DNA from: Macrosoma leucophasiata
Taxonomy: Eukaryota > Arthropoda > Insecta > Lepidoptera > Hedylidae
Direction: 5' to 3'
Assembly (NCBI GenBank): GCA_036365455.1
Contig: JAWQUS010000023.1
Coordinates: 7,316,001 to 7,380,000 of the forward strand
Length of the DNA stretch: 64,000 nt
This document shows, one piece after another, positions 1 through 10,149 of this stretch; the first letter of the stretch is position 1, and the number at the start of each line of letters is the position of its first letter. Below the pieces are notes generated by a model, which ran no database searches, was not told the DNA's origin, and saw only the letters and a program-made list of their open reading frames with translations. Position numbers and translations under genes: made by a program.

Positions 1-303
1 ACGTGTCTTCACGCTTCTAATACCCGAAGAGGTAGGCAGAGGTAAATGCATGCATTAAAGTATAGATGCAAACACCAACGATTCGCCGATTACGTTTTTG
101 GCCCATGTAACAAGTGACGAGCCTGTTGACATCTTTGGGCACATTACCGAACTTCGAGGTACTCAGAAATTTCCAGAAAATTGATAAATCCCAATAGAAC
201 CAGAGATAAAGGACTTTACACCATTATCTCTGATAACACCCTACCCGGGAATCGAACCCTAGCGTAGTAGTAGTGGCCTGCTACCTCTAGGCTACCGAGG
301 CAG
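1..303 (-). mobile_element. SINE-A, near full length, tRNA-derived
   Basis: Near full-length copy of the commonest tRNA-derived SINE here, reading right to left. On the minus strand it begins with a tRNA-like head (around 245-303) that carries a pol III A-box-like stretch (tagcctagaggtagcagg) and a B box (ggttcgattcccgggt). A shared body of about 230 bases follows and ends in the 'ggcgtgaag' type tail at position 1. At least nine other copies in the window share this body. It is non-coding and would need LINE enzymes to move. The window edge may cut the extreme 3' end. Confidence 0.85.
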
Positions 304-337
304 TACATGTTACATAATGTTGTTTGCTATTTTTACA

Positions 338-410
338 TCATGAAGTGGCAAACAGGCATATAGTTCACATTGACGGAATACTGTAGCCTTTATATGTAAA
401 GGCTACAGTA
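338..410 (-). mobile_element. Family-B SINE fragment ending in a snap-back palindrome
   Basis: Matches the 3' part of the B consensus ('gaagtggcaaacaggcat', 'gttcacattga'). It stops in a perfect inverted repeat with 14-bp arms at 379-392 and 397-410 and a 4-nt loop. The rest of the element is missing, so the palindrome marks its truncated 5' end. Confidence 0.7.
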
Positions 411-532
411 GTAGCCCTTTTTTACATAAAAAAATCAGAGAATATATATATAAATATGGCTTTTAATACTGATTGTTTGCCGTAAATAAAATAAATAAAA
501 TATTAAAGTGCTCAATAATAAATATTACACAT

Positions 533-713
533 CGATCCTAAGAAGGAGACTTCGGCAAATTACGGGTCTATAGAGCGTTATCTCCTTCGCACCGTACCTA
601 TTTGACGTTTGTCAAGCATTTTGATCAAGTTTTGACCAATACCGGACTGTCAGTGCGTACGTAGACAGTGTGCAACAGAGATAACTCGATGTGCAATATT
701 AATTGTTGAGTAC
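533..713. repeat. Family-X repeat fragment with an inverted end
   Basis: 533-667 is an inverted, diverged match to the right half of the 330-bp X repeat at 25721-26053 ('gaccaataccggac', 'tatttgacgtttgt'). It is followed at about 679-713 by a short piece of the same repeat in the opposite orientation ('gtgcaatatt'). This suggests a rearranged copy. Confidence 0.5.
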
Positions 714-1226
714 TGTACTTGTTTATGACGTGCCTGTACAGATGTTGTAAGTCTACGAGTGTTCATATAGTTTCTAGTCTGCATATAAAGTTTACTCACA
801 AAAGTACCTCACAACTTAATCCCATAGGTGTAATATTTCTCTTGTATTGTTGCTTTTGACAGAATAACTGAAAGGTCAAAGGAAGTTTTTAAGAGATCTT
901 ATCGTTTTACTTTCGCGTCACGTACCGAACTTGCGTTAAGCTTCAGCCCAATAATTATATTTGTTCTTGTTCTTAATAAAATCGAACGGGTGGGCTGGCT
1001 AAACGATACCATTCTCCGACGATACTTTTACAACCTTAAATGCTTTAAAAGGAGACGTTCCAATGTATGGAGCTTGGGCACATTGTACGCTATATTGAGA
1101 GAAGAAGCATAAAATACTAAATCACTTTCAGCTCATATTATGTATTTTGATAATTTATTGTCATAAATCCGTCTTGTGTGCCAATTTTTGTGATCCCCGT
1201 AATAACTATCAAGAGACATAACAACA
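714..1226. other. No recognised feature
   Basis: AT-rich sequence with no ORF of note and no repeat matching the rest of the window. Confidence 0.5.
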
Positions 1227-1340
1227 AAGGTCTCAGAGGTGGCAACGCATTTTGACCTTTGGTCTTTGTGTGGGTGTCTATAGGCTGCAGTCATCACTTA
1301 ACTTCAATGCGAACTGCTTGTTTACCACCTTCAATACATA
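1227..1340 (+). mobile_element. Family-B SINE, 3' fragment
   Basis: Plus-strand copy of the B 3' half ('gtgtgggtgtctataggc', 'tgcagtcatcacttaac', 'gcttgtttaccacctt'). It is 5'-truncated and has lost the poly(A). Confidence 0.75.
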
Positions 1341-1646
1341 TAAAATAATCAGGAACGCATTTCTTTTCAGTTTCTATCTTTCCAGTTGAAATGTACTTTT
1401 TGAAAAATAAAAAAAATACTTATTGGATTGTGTTTTACTGTTAAAAACTCTTGTCCGAGTGTGAGCTTGAGCATTAAGGTAGAGTATGGCGCAGTATCTC
1501 TTTAACATTTTGCAGTCCTCAACTGAAGTATGATTTAAGGTTTCTCTCGTTACATTTTACAGACACAGCTCTATTTGGTCTACATACAGACAATTTTTTT
1601 GTAATAAAAAATATACTGACTTCAAAACTAAATAATCACAACAGTT
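1341..1646. other. No recognised feature
   Basis: AT-rich spacer between a B fragment and the LINE 3' end. Nothing supported. Confidence 0.45.
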
Positions 1647-1889
1647 ATTAAAAATTAAAATTAAAATTCATTTATTTGCATTAAATAGGGTATACAATGA
1701 TGGAAAATACAAATAGTCACAATCCTATTTAGCCATAAGAATAGCATGCAAATGCTTTACATAAGAAGTCAATATGAATCTAAATTGTGTAATTAATAAT
1801 AATAGGATAATTAGAATTGATTAAATTGATACAAATAACATTTATGTCATAAATTCATTGATATTATAAAAACATTTGTCAAGTAGCCA

Positions 1890-2336
1890 TTAATTTAATT
1901 TAATTTTAAACCTATTTACAGGTAATTCGCGTTCGTAATTTCTTTGGTATAAACTCGTGTTTGATAATGGTAGGCACAATTTTGTGGGATCTCTAGACAA
2001 ATGTTTCTTATTTTTATTTGCTTTCACAAATATATCAGGATGTTTCTTCACAAATGAACCCGCCTCTAAAATGTACAAGGATGCTAATGTTAAAAGTTTT
2101 GATTGCCTAAATAGTGGTCTGCACGAGTCTAATGGACTTGCCATAAAAATAGCCCGAACACATTTCTTTTGGGCGATAAAGGCTTTATTAAATAAAGTTG
2201 AATTACCCCACAGTATTTGTCCGTACCTTAAGACTGAACCTACGTATCCATGATAGGCTACTAAAACTGTTCTTATGCCAGAGGTTTCCTTCAATTTTTT
2301 AAGCGCATAGACAAATTTATTTAATTTCTGACACAA
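1890..2336 (-). pseudogene. LINE ORF2 C-terminal domain remnant
   Basis: An open stretch of 148 codons. It has the hallmarks of the region after the RT in CR1/Jockey LINEs: 'GSVLRYGQILWGNST' followed by 'QKKCVRAIF', a 'CRPLFRQSKLLTLASLYI' block and a basic tail. These are commonly seen in LINE ORF2 proteins downstream of the thumb. It follows the RT fragments in the same strand order but in a different frame, so it is disabled. The annotated start is just the first Met in this frame. Translation upstream continues the same domain, so the Met has no biological meaning. Confidence 0.8.
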
Positions 2337-2371
2337 ATTGTTGATATGCGCCTTCCAGTTACAGTTTGAGT

Positions 2372-2704
2372 CTAACGTAATTCCAAGAAATTTAATTTCA
2401 GTAATATTTCTACTGTGTCATAATTATATTTTATATTCATCATGAGCATTTTATTTTTATAATTATTAAATTGTACAATTTTTGTTTTTGTCATGTTTAC
2501 TGTCAAGTTATTTTTATTTAGCCAATCTGTAAATAATTTAATTGTGTCGGATAATAAAATGTCATAATTTTCACTTTTACGGTCGTCAGGAACAATAACT
2601 GAAATGTCATCCGCAAAGAGAGTGCATCTAAATTTAGTGATGTTAGGAATGTCATTTATGTAGATTAGAAAAAGAAGCGGCTCTAATATGCTCCCTTGGG
2701 GCAC
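2372..2704 (-). pseudogene. LINE reverse transcriptase palm remnant (FADD motif)
   Basis: A 110-codon frame beginning 'MPQGSILEPLLFLIYINDIP', which corresponds to the conserved QGSxLGPLLF block with the usual Gly changed to Glu. It continues to 'LFADDIS', the catalytic FADD box (two of the three catalytic aspartates), then 'LFTDWLNKNNLTVNMTKT'. It lies directly downstream of the fragment holding the first catalytic Asp, but out of frame. Family membership is clear. Activity is excluded by the frame breaks on both sides and by the altered glycine. Confidence 0.9.
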
Positions 2705-2836
2705 ACCATATTTATTTTGCTTGTAACTGGATTGGTATTGGTTAAGTGTATGAGATTTGGTTAATTTAGATATCTCTACACATTGCCAACGATTTTTGAG
2801 ATAGCTATTAATCCAGTCTAATATTTTACCTCTAAT

Positions 2837-3472
2837 TCAATACCGTTTACATTTATTTTGTAGTATTTCATGGTCAACAAAATCAAATGCCTTGCTCATA
2901 TCAAAAAATATGGCTGACACACGTTTCTTTTTGTCAATATTTTCAGTGATATTTTGTTCTAATTTAAATGCTGCCAATGTTGTAGATTTATTTTTCTGAA
3001 AACCGTTCTGTTCGTCCTTTATTATGTTAAATTTGTTCAAAAATCCAGATAGACGCAAATGAATATTTTTTTCAAATAGTTTTGAAAATATTGAAATCAG
3101 TGCTACCGGTCTATAATTACCCATCTGTTTTTCATCTCCTTTCTTATACACTGGTTTAAGGATAGAGTATTTTAATAAATCTGGAAATACTCCTGCGCTC
3201 AACGACTTATTTATAAGATGGCATAATATATCTGTAATTTCCATACAACATTCCTTCACAATATATGTCAAAACATCATCAAAACCTACCGCCTTAGTAT
3301 TATTTAATGATTTGATCACTGATAGGACTTCTTTATTTGATGTAGGCATGAGGAATAAGGTTTCATTTATATAATCTATTAGGCCATAATTTGGTTGGCT
3401 TTTTGGACCACTTGTGTTAGTAGCGCTTATAAAAAAAATATTGAAGGTTCCCGTATCTCTATACCGGAACAT
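2837..3472 (-). pseudogene. LINE reverse transcriptase fingers/palm remnant
   Basis: 211 codons on the minus strand. Order of visible blocks: 'SLNNTKAVGFDDV' (fingers), 'VYKKGDEKQMGNYRPVALI' (the K-GD..NYRP signature), 'FEKNIHLRL', 'EQNGFQKNKST' and 'FFDMSKAFDFVDHEIL', the motif A block containing the first catalytic Asp. The frame then shifts into an unrelated tail. The next RT blocks continue at 2704 in another frame. This is the best preserved part of the element and supports the CR1/Jockey assignment. Confidence 0.9.
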
Positions 3473-3729
3473 ATTTCTTTATTATTTAATAAGACGCTCT
3501 TTATAGTTTTATTTGGGTATTTCGCACTATCTGCTTTTTGCTGTATTACTTGCCAAGTCGTCCTACCTTTTTGTTTTGATTTTGTAATGAACTGTTTATT
3601 AGTACATAATTTTGAATAAATAATACAACGTTTTAATAACTTTGTATATTTATCAAAGTTATTCTTGTTTTGTGTCGTTTTATTCTTATAATATTCAAAT
3701 CTAAGCTTCCGTTTAGTTATTGATGATTT

Positions 3730-4719
3730 TTAAATACCCTTAGTAAGCCATTTTGGTTTTGTATCTTTTAAATTAACCTTAATTTTATTTATGGGAAAGC
3801 AAAGATTGTAATAAAGCTTAAACGCACTGTTTATATCTGGTTCCTCCATTACATTATTCCATGTTAGTTTTCGTAGAATATCCTTAAATTTTTCTATATG
3901 TTCACGGTTAAAGTCCCTATTAAACTTATAAAAATATAATTCTGCTATTCTTACAGGGGGCTGAGTTATAAATGATAGTAACTGACCAGTCTCATGATCA
4001 GAAAGGTATAATAAACGGATAGCACTCTCAGCGTCATGTATGTTACTAATAATATGGTCAAGACACGAATTATTGCGTGTTGGGTCATTTATATACAATT
4101 TCAAATTATTGTTTAGAAGAATCTGTTTATAGTCGTCGCTTATGGCGTCATTTTTGAGTGTGTTAATATTCATATCACCCACAATGATAATTTTTTTATT
4201 TGTCCATTTCAGGTCGTGCAAAAGCAATTGTAATTTATTTAACAAGATTTTTGGGTTCGAGTCTGGCGTCCTGTATATACATATGATAATGCATAGGGAA
4301 TTCAACACCACAACATTCGGATGTTTTTGGTATCTCGTATCCATAACAGCTAGTTTTGAGTGTTGAAATGTTGTGCTCAATGATTTCCTGCGCTTCTTTT
4401 TTTTTGAGGTAGTGGGTGTTTCCGAGCAAATCAATTTTATCTTATTGATAGTATTATCTTGATTATTTGTAGATTGTTTCATTTCGATATTTTCTAAGAT
4501 TAAACGATCAATTTCAGCATGTGCCGATTCTAGTTCTTGCGATAAAATGTGTACTCGTTGATGAAGTTCTTCAAATTTTGTAATATTTTGTAGTGATGTG
4601 GATAAATCTGGTAAGCTTTTAGACAGTTGTTCATCAGAGTGTGTAGATATAAACGATAAATTTAATGAGTCGCTCATATTACGATTTCTTCTGCGCATAG
4701 TAATATTATTTTGATCCAT
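3730..4719 (-). pseudogene. LINE ORF1-like N-terminus joined to endonuclease C-terminus
   Basis: A 329-codon open frame of mixed origin. Residues 1 to about 110 are polar and heptad-like ('FEELHQRVHILSQELESAHAEIDRLILE'), a likely coiled coil as in LINE ORF1 proteins, followed by a basic 'KKKKRRKSLS' run. From about residue 148 it is the C-terminal half of an APE-type endonuclease: 'CIYRTPDSN', 'GDMNIN' (the GDFN-like block) and 'LYLSDHETGQL' (the SDH block with catalytic His). The endonuclease N-terminus and the rest of ORF1 are missing. An overlapping frame at 4235-4429 holds 'SECCGVEFP', typical of the missing endonuclease part, so a frameshift lies near 4300. The fusion is probably a deletion product, not a working protein. 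Confidence 0.75.
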
Positions 4720-5421
4720 GGTGTCAAGAATACAAAAATAAGTTAAAATATAAATTGATAAATAAAAATATTTTTTCGTGAGATGGGATCTGCTGTCACT
4801 TCATCACTTGGGCGAGCACGTCTAGCTCTTTAACCACTAATTGGCCAGCAACATCAATTAGTAAAATTTGTTTTCTTAACATAACTATTCTGTGTTGTCC
4901 GATTCTAATGTCGTTATTTATTTTGAAATAGACTGGTAAAGTACGTTAGTGCAAATAACAAAATTTAAAAATAGTCACTTGTACACTGTTTTATTGACTG
5001 ATTTTGGAAAGTATATTCTTATATCACTTGTCACAGAATGTTTATTTAAAAATTACAGTAAAAATGATCAGTTAGTCACAATTGAACGTATATGTATTTT
5101 GTAAACACAGTTTTCTCATTCGGATCGCAGTAGAATTCGCTACCAACACTAACACTGGGTTATTGGACTATTATGAGCACATTACTATTGTCACTGGGCA
5201 TTAATATTAACTTTTATTAATTTTAAAGATTTAACAACACGGAGTGTAATGTTTACTGACTGTGCGCCACCTGGCGGTCCCGGTTAAAAGTGAGAAATAA
5301 CAAAATACAGAATGTAATATTTAGAAGTTAAGCCGTAAATTGTCGAACGTAAAGTGTCGACAGATACCACTTAGTAAGACTTACGTATTTGTTGATGGCA
5401 TTCTGGAGAAACTCTATAATG

Positions 5422-5622
5422 AACAAAATAACACATGCGAGTGTACTTTAGAAAACAAAGAAGCTACCGAAGTCCCACACCAATTCGTTAAATTTTGCCT
5501 TCCTTTTTTTTTTTGATTTTAATCCGATTTAGCGTCGGCGATTTAGGGTCGGTGAATCGGACTTCAGGGTCGCAGGTTCAATTGTCCTGCCCCAAGTCAA
5601 ATTTTTATTTATTTTCTAAAGC
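5422..5622. mobile_element. Family-C element (tRNA-Tyr-like inverted-repeat family), degenerate
   Basis: The left end shows 'acacatgcgagtgtacttta' and then, on the minus strand, a tRNA-like 5' end ('ggacttcggtagct', 5470-5477 region). The right end shows a plus-strand tRNA-like 3' half with a B box (caggttcaattgtcctgc) followed by the family tail 'aagtcaaatttttattt'. The two tRNA-like pieces therefore face in opposite directions, as in the copy at 49819-50249. The middle is not recognised. Confidence 0.55.
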
Positions 5623-5740
5623 CATACCATACTTAAGTACGATTCTTTCTATGGCAGCTCCGTCTCGTAAAATGTAGTTTATGTTATTTTTGATGGCTAG
5701 AATTATCCTTAACTAATTAATTTTACCATCATCGGTGTAA

Positions 5741-6020
5741 GATGGCCACAGCTGGACCAAAGCCTCTCCATAAGCGGGTTATGTCATTTATTTTTTATTA
5801 TGTCATAATCGCCACGCTTGTCATGCGGATTGTGAATCGCAGTGGCGGTAGTTTCATAGCAGGTCAGGCTACCCATCTTGCGTTATTGCACTAACTACCA
5901 CCCCATTACAATGGTTTTTTCGAAATTATTCGATTGAATAACTGCACTAGTAGAAGAATTCTCTTGTACTAGAAGAAAATTCTTTTGCCAGTGGGCGGTG
6001 GGGTCGACTGGTCATCGGTG
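5741..6020 (+). mobile_element. Family-E repeat, plus strand
   Basis: Starts with a 'ccactgctggac'-like head (diverged as 'ccacagctggacc') and carries the family core 'aatcgccacgcttg', 'gcgttattgcactaac', an 'agaagaattctc...gaaaattctt' pair and 'gtgggcggtggggtcg'. Six copies occur in the window. I know this kind of sequence as a common lepidopteran interspersed repeat but cannot assign a class. It is non-coding. Confidence 0.65.
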
Positions 6021-6405
6021 TCGTTAGTTTAATTACAATAGCTAATCACCCACGATCGGAAAAAGGAGTATTTTAGCCAAAACTTCAAAGCCAAAACCTT
6101 TTGGAACATGTCTCTATAAAAATTGACGTATGCAGTTTTGTTTCTGTTCTTTGAAGCTAAAGAAAATATTACTTCAATATTCCGATCACGTTCAATCACG
6201 GTTTTACCCAACGTTAAAATATATGTCTATATATAGATGAGATTTTCTTATATTATTATTATTAATGCTGTGTCATAATTGACTTTTGATGAGAAAATGA
6301 TGTATAATACATAATTAGTACCTTTATTATAATACGATAAGTAGGTTATCATAATTATTGGCTAAGACAGATTTTAACCGAGTTCAAAAAAACGAGAAGG
6401 TTTTC
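6021..6405. other. No recognised feature
   Basis: AT-rich. A 60-codon minus-strand frame at 6029-6211 has no recognisable motif and is treated as chance. Confidence 0.45.
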
Positions 6406-7374
6406 CATTCGGCCGGTATGTTTTTTTTTATGTATGTACGCCAATTTCGCCGAGATTTCTGGACCGATTTACGTAATCCTTGTTGTGTTTGATGCGGAAT
6501 AGTTTCGAATTGGTCCCATAAAAATGTTATTCAGATAGGCCCAAAAGTTTTTATTTTATGAGCATTTTTTACTTACTTTCACCTTAAACTAAAGGAATAA
6601 GATTAGACAGCGTGTTGTCATAACAATGCGTTGAATCCACTGACGTCCTAGATAGTCCTAATGCGCATGACAACAAGTGACAATGACATATTTCCTCATC
6701 GACGACACAACACAGCTTATTTACTCCTTCGTTGATAAATGCATAGAGTTAACAGACCATGATTACTTTCCCCAAAAATCAATAATTTTTTTCATTGATT
6801 TCGTATAGTCGTGTAATAATTTTGTATCGACACATCTAAACAGTTTCAATTATGTACCTACCTTATTGTCACGAAGTTAAAAGAGTCAGATTTTATAAAT
6901 TTAACAGATGTGAACATGAATCTTATTGAAAATGCAGCAATAAACTAAAAAGTATTAAATAAAAATAACTACGTTACGAAAAACCGACTTCAAATCTAAT
7001 ATTATTTATATGTGTTATTTACTAATAGGATTGAAGTCGGTGCCAAGCCAAAATCATTAAAGTAGGCATTTCATTGTATTAAAACGTAACTTCATGCCTA
7101 TAATCCCCGAAGGGGTAGGCAGAGGTAAATGCATGCATTCAAGCATACATGCAAACACCCACGATTCGCCGGTTACGTTTTGTTCATTGTATTAATTTGC
7201 TCGTATTCATATTTAAGTGATTAAAATATAATTATTTGTTTAAGGCTTGGCAGCGACTTCAATCCTATTAGTAAATAACATATATAAATAATAGGTAGTA
7301 TATAATTAATGTTAAATCTGTATTATTTTTACTTTTTAGATTTGAAGTCGGTTTTTCTTAACGTAGTTATTTTT
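6406..7374. mobile_element. Family-P foldback element, copy 1
   Basis: A unit of about 970 bp that recurs at 40938-42111 with the same order of parts. The left 550 bp ('attcggccggtat', 'aatttcgccgagatttctg') is non-coding. The right part, 6961-7374, is a foldback. Terminal arms 6961-6997 and 7338-7374 match at 36 of 37 positions and carry 'accgacttcaaa'/'tttgaagtcggt'. An inner pair, about 7011-7049 and 7244-7281, also matches almost fully. The loop contains a fragment of SINE-A. No transposase is present. It is a non-autonomous DNA element or foldback, class unknown. Confidence 0.75.
7084..7181 (-). mobile_element. SINE-A fragment captured in family P, copy 1
   Basis: About 98 bp of the SINE-A 3' part ('ccccgaaggggtaggcagag', 'cccacgattcgccggttacg') in the loop of the foldback. 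The same fragment sits at the same place in the second P copy (41610-41703), so it was inherited with the element and not inserted twice. Confidence 0.8.
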
Positions 7375-7893
7375 AAAGAGTAAAATTAAGTATCTTACAT
7401 TTTCTGAAAAATATTAATACCTCGGTACTATTTCTAAAAATTACACTCACCTGACGTATGTGAATGAAGTAATGCGAATTCTTATTTTTAAATATAGAAA
7501 TATATAATAGCTATGTTACGAAGTTTAATAATAACAAAAATACAACAATAAGGACTCTCATATTATAAGTTAAATCAGACATGCGATCCGATTCAATACA
7601 GGCTCATGTCAATGATTTCTTTCCTTTATGGACAATCTTTGTCACCATTCCATTAAGGAAAATACAGAAAAATACAATAAGGAAAACAGAATGTGCTGGT
7701 ATTTACATCTCAGTAAAGGTTGTTCATCATTCAAACCTTAATGTGAAATAGATACAAGAAATAACAAAAAAGTCCACTTTTTTGTACTTTGGTTTTCCTT
7801 ACACAGCATGACGGCTCCTGAAGGAATATCATCATTACGACCACCCCAAGCAATGCGATGAAATGTGAATGAAATATTCAACAGTCAGGCATA
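7375..7893. other. No recognised feature
   Basis: AT-rich, no ORF and no repeat shared with the rest of the window that I can see. Confidence 0.45.
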
Positions 7894-7961
7894 GACTTCG
7901 ATAGCTCAGTTGGGCAGAGCGGCTGGACTAGTGATTACGGGTTCAAGTCCCTCTTGAAGTC
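7894..7961 (+). mobile_element. tRNA-Tyr-like pseudo-tRNA (family C)
   Basis: A 68-nt tRNA-like sequence. The 5' part 'cttcgatagctcagttgg' followed by 'agagcgg' and 'ggact' matches the strongly conserved 5' half of eukaryotic tRNA-Tyr as I remember it. An acceptor stem can be drawn between 'acttcga' and 'ttgaagt' (one wobble). The anticodon region is short and lacks a normal GTA loop, and the T arm ('gggttcaagtccc') pairs at only three positions. It is not a working tRNA gene. Confidence 0.6.
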
Positions 7962-7984
7962 AGAATTTTCTCTTGAGACTTAAG

Positions 7985-8206
7985 GCACACCGCGGACACT
8001 CCGCCAAAATTCCATACAAACGCTTAATTTGGTCTCTATTACATAGACATCAATCAGTGACGTGTATTTACACGTGCACCTGTGTGCGTAGCACGTAGAG
8101 AATACCAAACGTCGCCCATAAGAGGGGAGGAGGTTGGGTGAGGCGTGGAAAATGGGCGGGACGTCGAAGTGTCCATTCTATACGTAGTTATATTACATAT
8201 TCTCTG
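7985..8206 (+). repeat. Family-I repeat
   Basis: Matches 35235-35469 on the opposite strand: 'acaccgcg', 'aattccatacaaacg', 'acgtgtatttacacg', 'gggacgtcgaagtgtccatt', 'attctctgcc'. In the other copy it runs straight into a family-E sequence, so I and E may be parts of one longer element. Confidence 0.6.
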
Positions 8207-8290
8207 CCTAAGGTATTATGGCCGTACAGTGGCAAATTGTCCACTTGCCTGGAACACGATAGTGCTAATCACTACCATTTAGTGGCAAGG
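8207..8290 (-). mobile_element. Family-B SINE fragment
   Basis: An internal part of the B consensus ('cctaaggtattatg', 'ggaacacgatagtgct', 'actaccatttagtggcaag') directly abutting the family-I repeat. Confidence 0.7.
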
Positions 8291-8863
8291 CGAAATAACG
8301 ATACTCCAAAATGTAAGGATTGCTTCTAGTCTACAAGAAATTAAAGTTACGTATTATTTCTATCTACTCCTTCAGGCAAGATAAAAAGGAATCTAGCTAC
8401 CTTTACCTGTCCTATATTGTTATTCCGTGATCAGAATTCGTTCAATTAAAATTAATTACATTCCAATGCAATAAACCACGCACATATAATTTTTTTTCGT
8501 AGCTGAGCATACACCTCAAATCAATGCCAACAATCATAAAATTAAATATCTGTAATGTAAGGATAGGTAAGAAAGGTTTATGCCTTTCTATTTTGTTCGG
8601 AATCTTAAAAACGCTTTTCCTTTCACGTCGATATTGGCGATCTGCCATCTTTGGGTGACCAGTGAATTGTTTATGTGGTGCCATTTATTGTATGATTTGT
8701 ATGATACTTTTGTGCTACAAATTTATGTTAGTCATGTTTTAGATATGTTAAAGATAAAGAGTTATACGTGAGTTTAGGTCAGCTAAATGCCATATTAATA
8801 ATAGTTTATAGTAAAGTAATATTAGTTTAGTAATAGTTTATAGTAATAGTAATATTCCTTCCA
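8291..8863. other. No supported gene
   Basis: The minus-strand 80-codon frame at 8442-8684 and the overlapping plus-strand frame at 8580-8771 show no known motif. The segment about 8795-8860 has short imperfect direct repeats of 'tagtttatagtaa'. Nothing else seen. Confidence 0.4.
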
Positions 8864-9058
8864 ATGACGGATATAGGACCCTTACGAAGTCGTAGAACAA
8901 ATGTTGTTGGGATTGCTGTGGAGAGGCTGCCTGCAAGAGATGATGTGCTAATTTCAATTAACCCTGTATATATTTCGCAGGGATATGATAAAAATAGAGA
9001 TTTGGTGAATTCTCGAATCGATATTGTCACGGAGGATGTAAAAAATAATTGTAAATAA
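8864..9058 (+). other. Short open frame of unknown nature
   Basis: A 64-codon frame with charged, non-repetitive composition, ending in TAA within 'gtaaataaatc' and followed by a second 'gaataaatag', so a polyadenylation-type signal lies right after the stop. It could be the last exon of a gene or the 3' end of a retrocopy, but no family is recognisable. The opposite strand is also open over most of the same interval, which weakens the case. I do not assign a function. Confidence 0.15.
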
Positions 9059-10149
9059 ATCTATTGATTTGAATAAATAGCTGAATAGTCTAGTTGGTTG
9101 GGCGAGATGGGGACCCTGGGTGCCGCCCATTTTGCCAGGTTAGGTCGAACCTTCATTAAACCTGTAATTGATAACCGTATCTAATTTCACTAAATAGTTT
9201 CTCTGTGATGCGCGCATAAACAGACAGGTAGACAAAAAATAAATAAAAAACGATTAATGCTAGAAGCATTTATCGCTTTTGTTTATTTTCACCCAATGTA
9301 CTAGTCCAGTTACAGTTTTATTATATGTACCTATAGATACTGGGAATTGATTTTCTAGAGGTTCTCCAGATAATATTCCACAGCTGTTTCACCTTGGATC
9401 TTTTTTCATTATTTTCGCACGATTAACCTTGCCATGTTTCTTTTTTAAACTATGTTTTATATTATACATATGCATTTAGTAAAAAGCGGTTATTTTTATA
9501 TTACAAACAGAGACTCCAATTTTATTTATTTGTATAGATGATAGATTAAAGGGGTCCCATGATTCCTGAATGTTCCATGGTTTATCAAGGTTTATCGAGT
9601 CCCGGTCGCCCAACCCAATCCTACAACTTCCAAAACAATGTTGCTCTTTAAAAAATCCGTTTGTTTAATTAATTCAACGGTTCACTCGAAATTAATTTCG
9701 AATATTTGTTAATATTGACTTGTTGGTTGGTTTTTATTTGATTTAGGTTTGAATGAATTTAGATTAAAATCCAAATTATAATGTTATTTAGTGCACAGTA
9801 GTTTAAAACACCACAAAATGTAAAGTCAAGGTGGATAAACTGTACCTATGCTGTATCTTTCTTTCTGTCAACTTAAGCAATTTGCTAGGTTTCAAAAATT
9901 TAAAATAATAAAGACTGCTGCCAACTAAGTCACTAGCTCACTAGACATTTGATAGTGTTTAATGCAAATACGTTTTATTCCAGTCATACAATACCAGCTA
10001 TTAAAAAGCCACAACGTACTTTAATAGCGGGAACACTTTATGTAGAATGACTCATTAAGCCCCGCATCCATTGTATATTGTCCATTTAACGCATGTTGAA
10101 TGATTCTGTTATCTTTAGGAAGATTATATCATAATGTGATGATGACATC
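9059..10149. other. Mostly unassigned; one family-H fragment at 9450-9530
   Basis: 9450-9530 matches part of the microsatellite-associated family H at 19490-19700 and 31750-31840 ('atgcatttagtaaaaagcgg', 'ttatttgtatagatga'). The remaining sequence shows no gene and no shared repeat. Confidence 0.5.

Larger units (their letters stand above)
1647..5280 (-). mobile_element. Decayed CR1/Jockey-like non-LTR retrotransposon
   Basis: A single minus-strand LINE about 3.6 kb long. The 5' end is probably near the GC-richer segment 5260-5283 ('gtgcgccacctggcggtcc'). The 3' end is an (aattttа)-like simple tail at 1647-1680 followed by 'aaataaatg'-type sequence on the minus strand. Reading 5' to 3' on that strand come a short ORF1-like coiled-coil region, the C-terminal half of an endonuclease, a reverse transcriptase and a LINE-type C-terminal domain. 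Frameshifts break the reading frame at about 4350, 3600, 2770 and 2350, and the junction of ORF1 and endonuclease looks deleted. A family-wide search would decide between CR1 and Jockey. I could not find a convincing target-site duplication. Confidence 0.85.

Noticed and set aside
7894..7961. Functional tRNA gene
   Set aside because: The 5' half is convincingly tRNA-Tyr-like, but the anticodon arm is wrong, the T stem does not pair fully and the same sequence is part of a repeat family.
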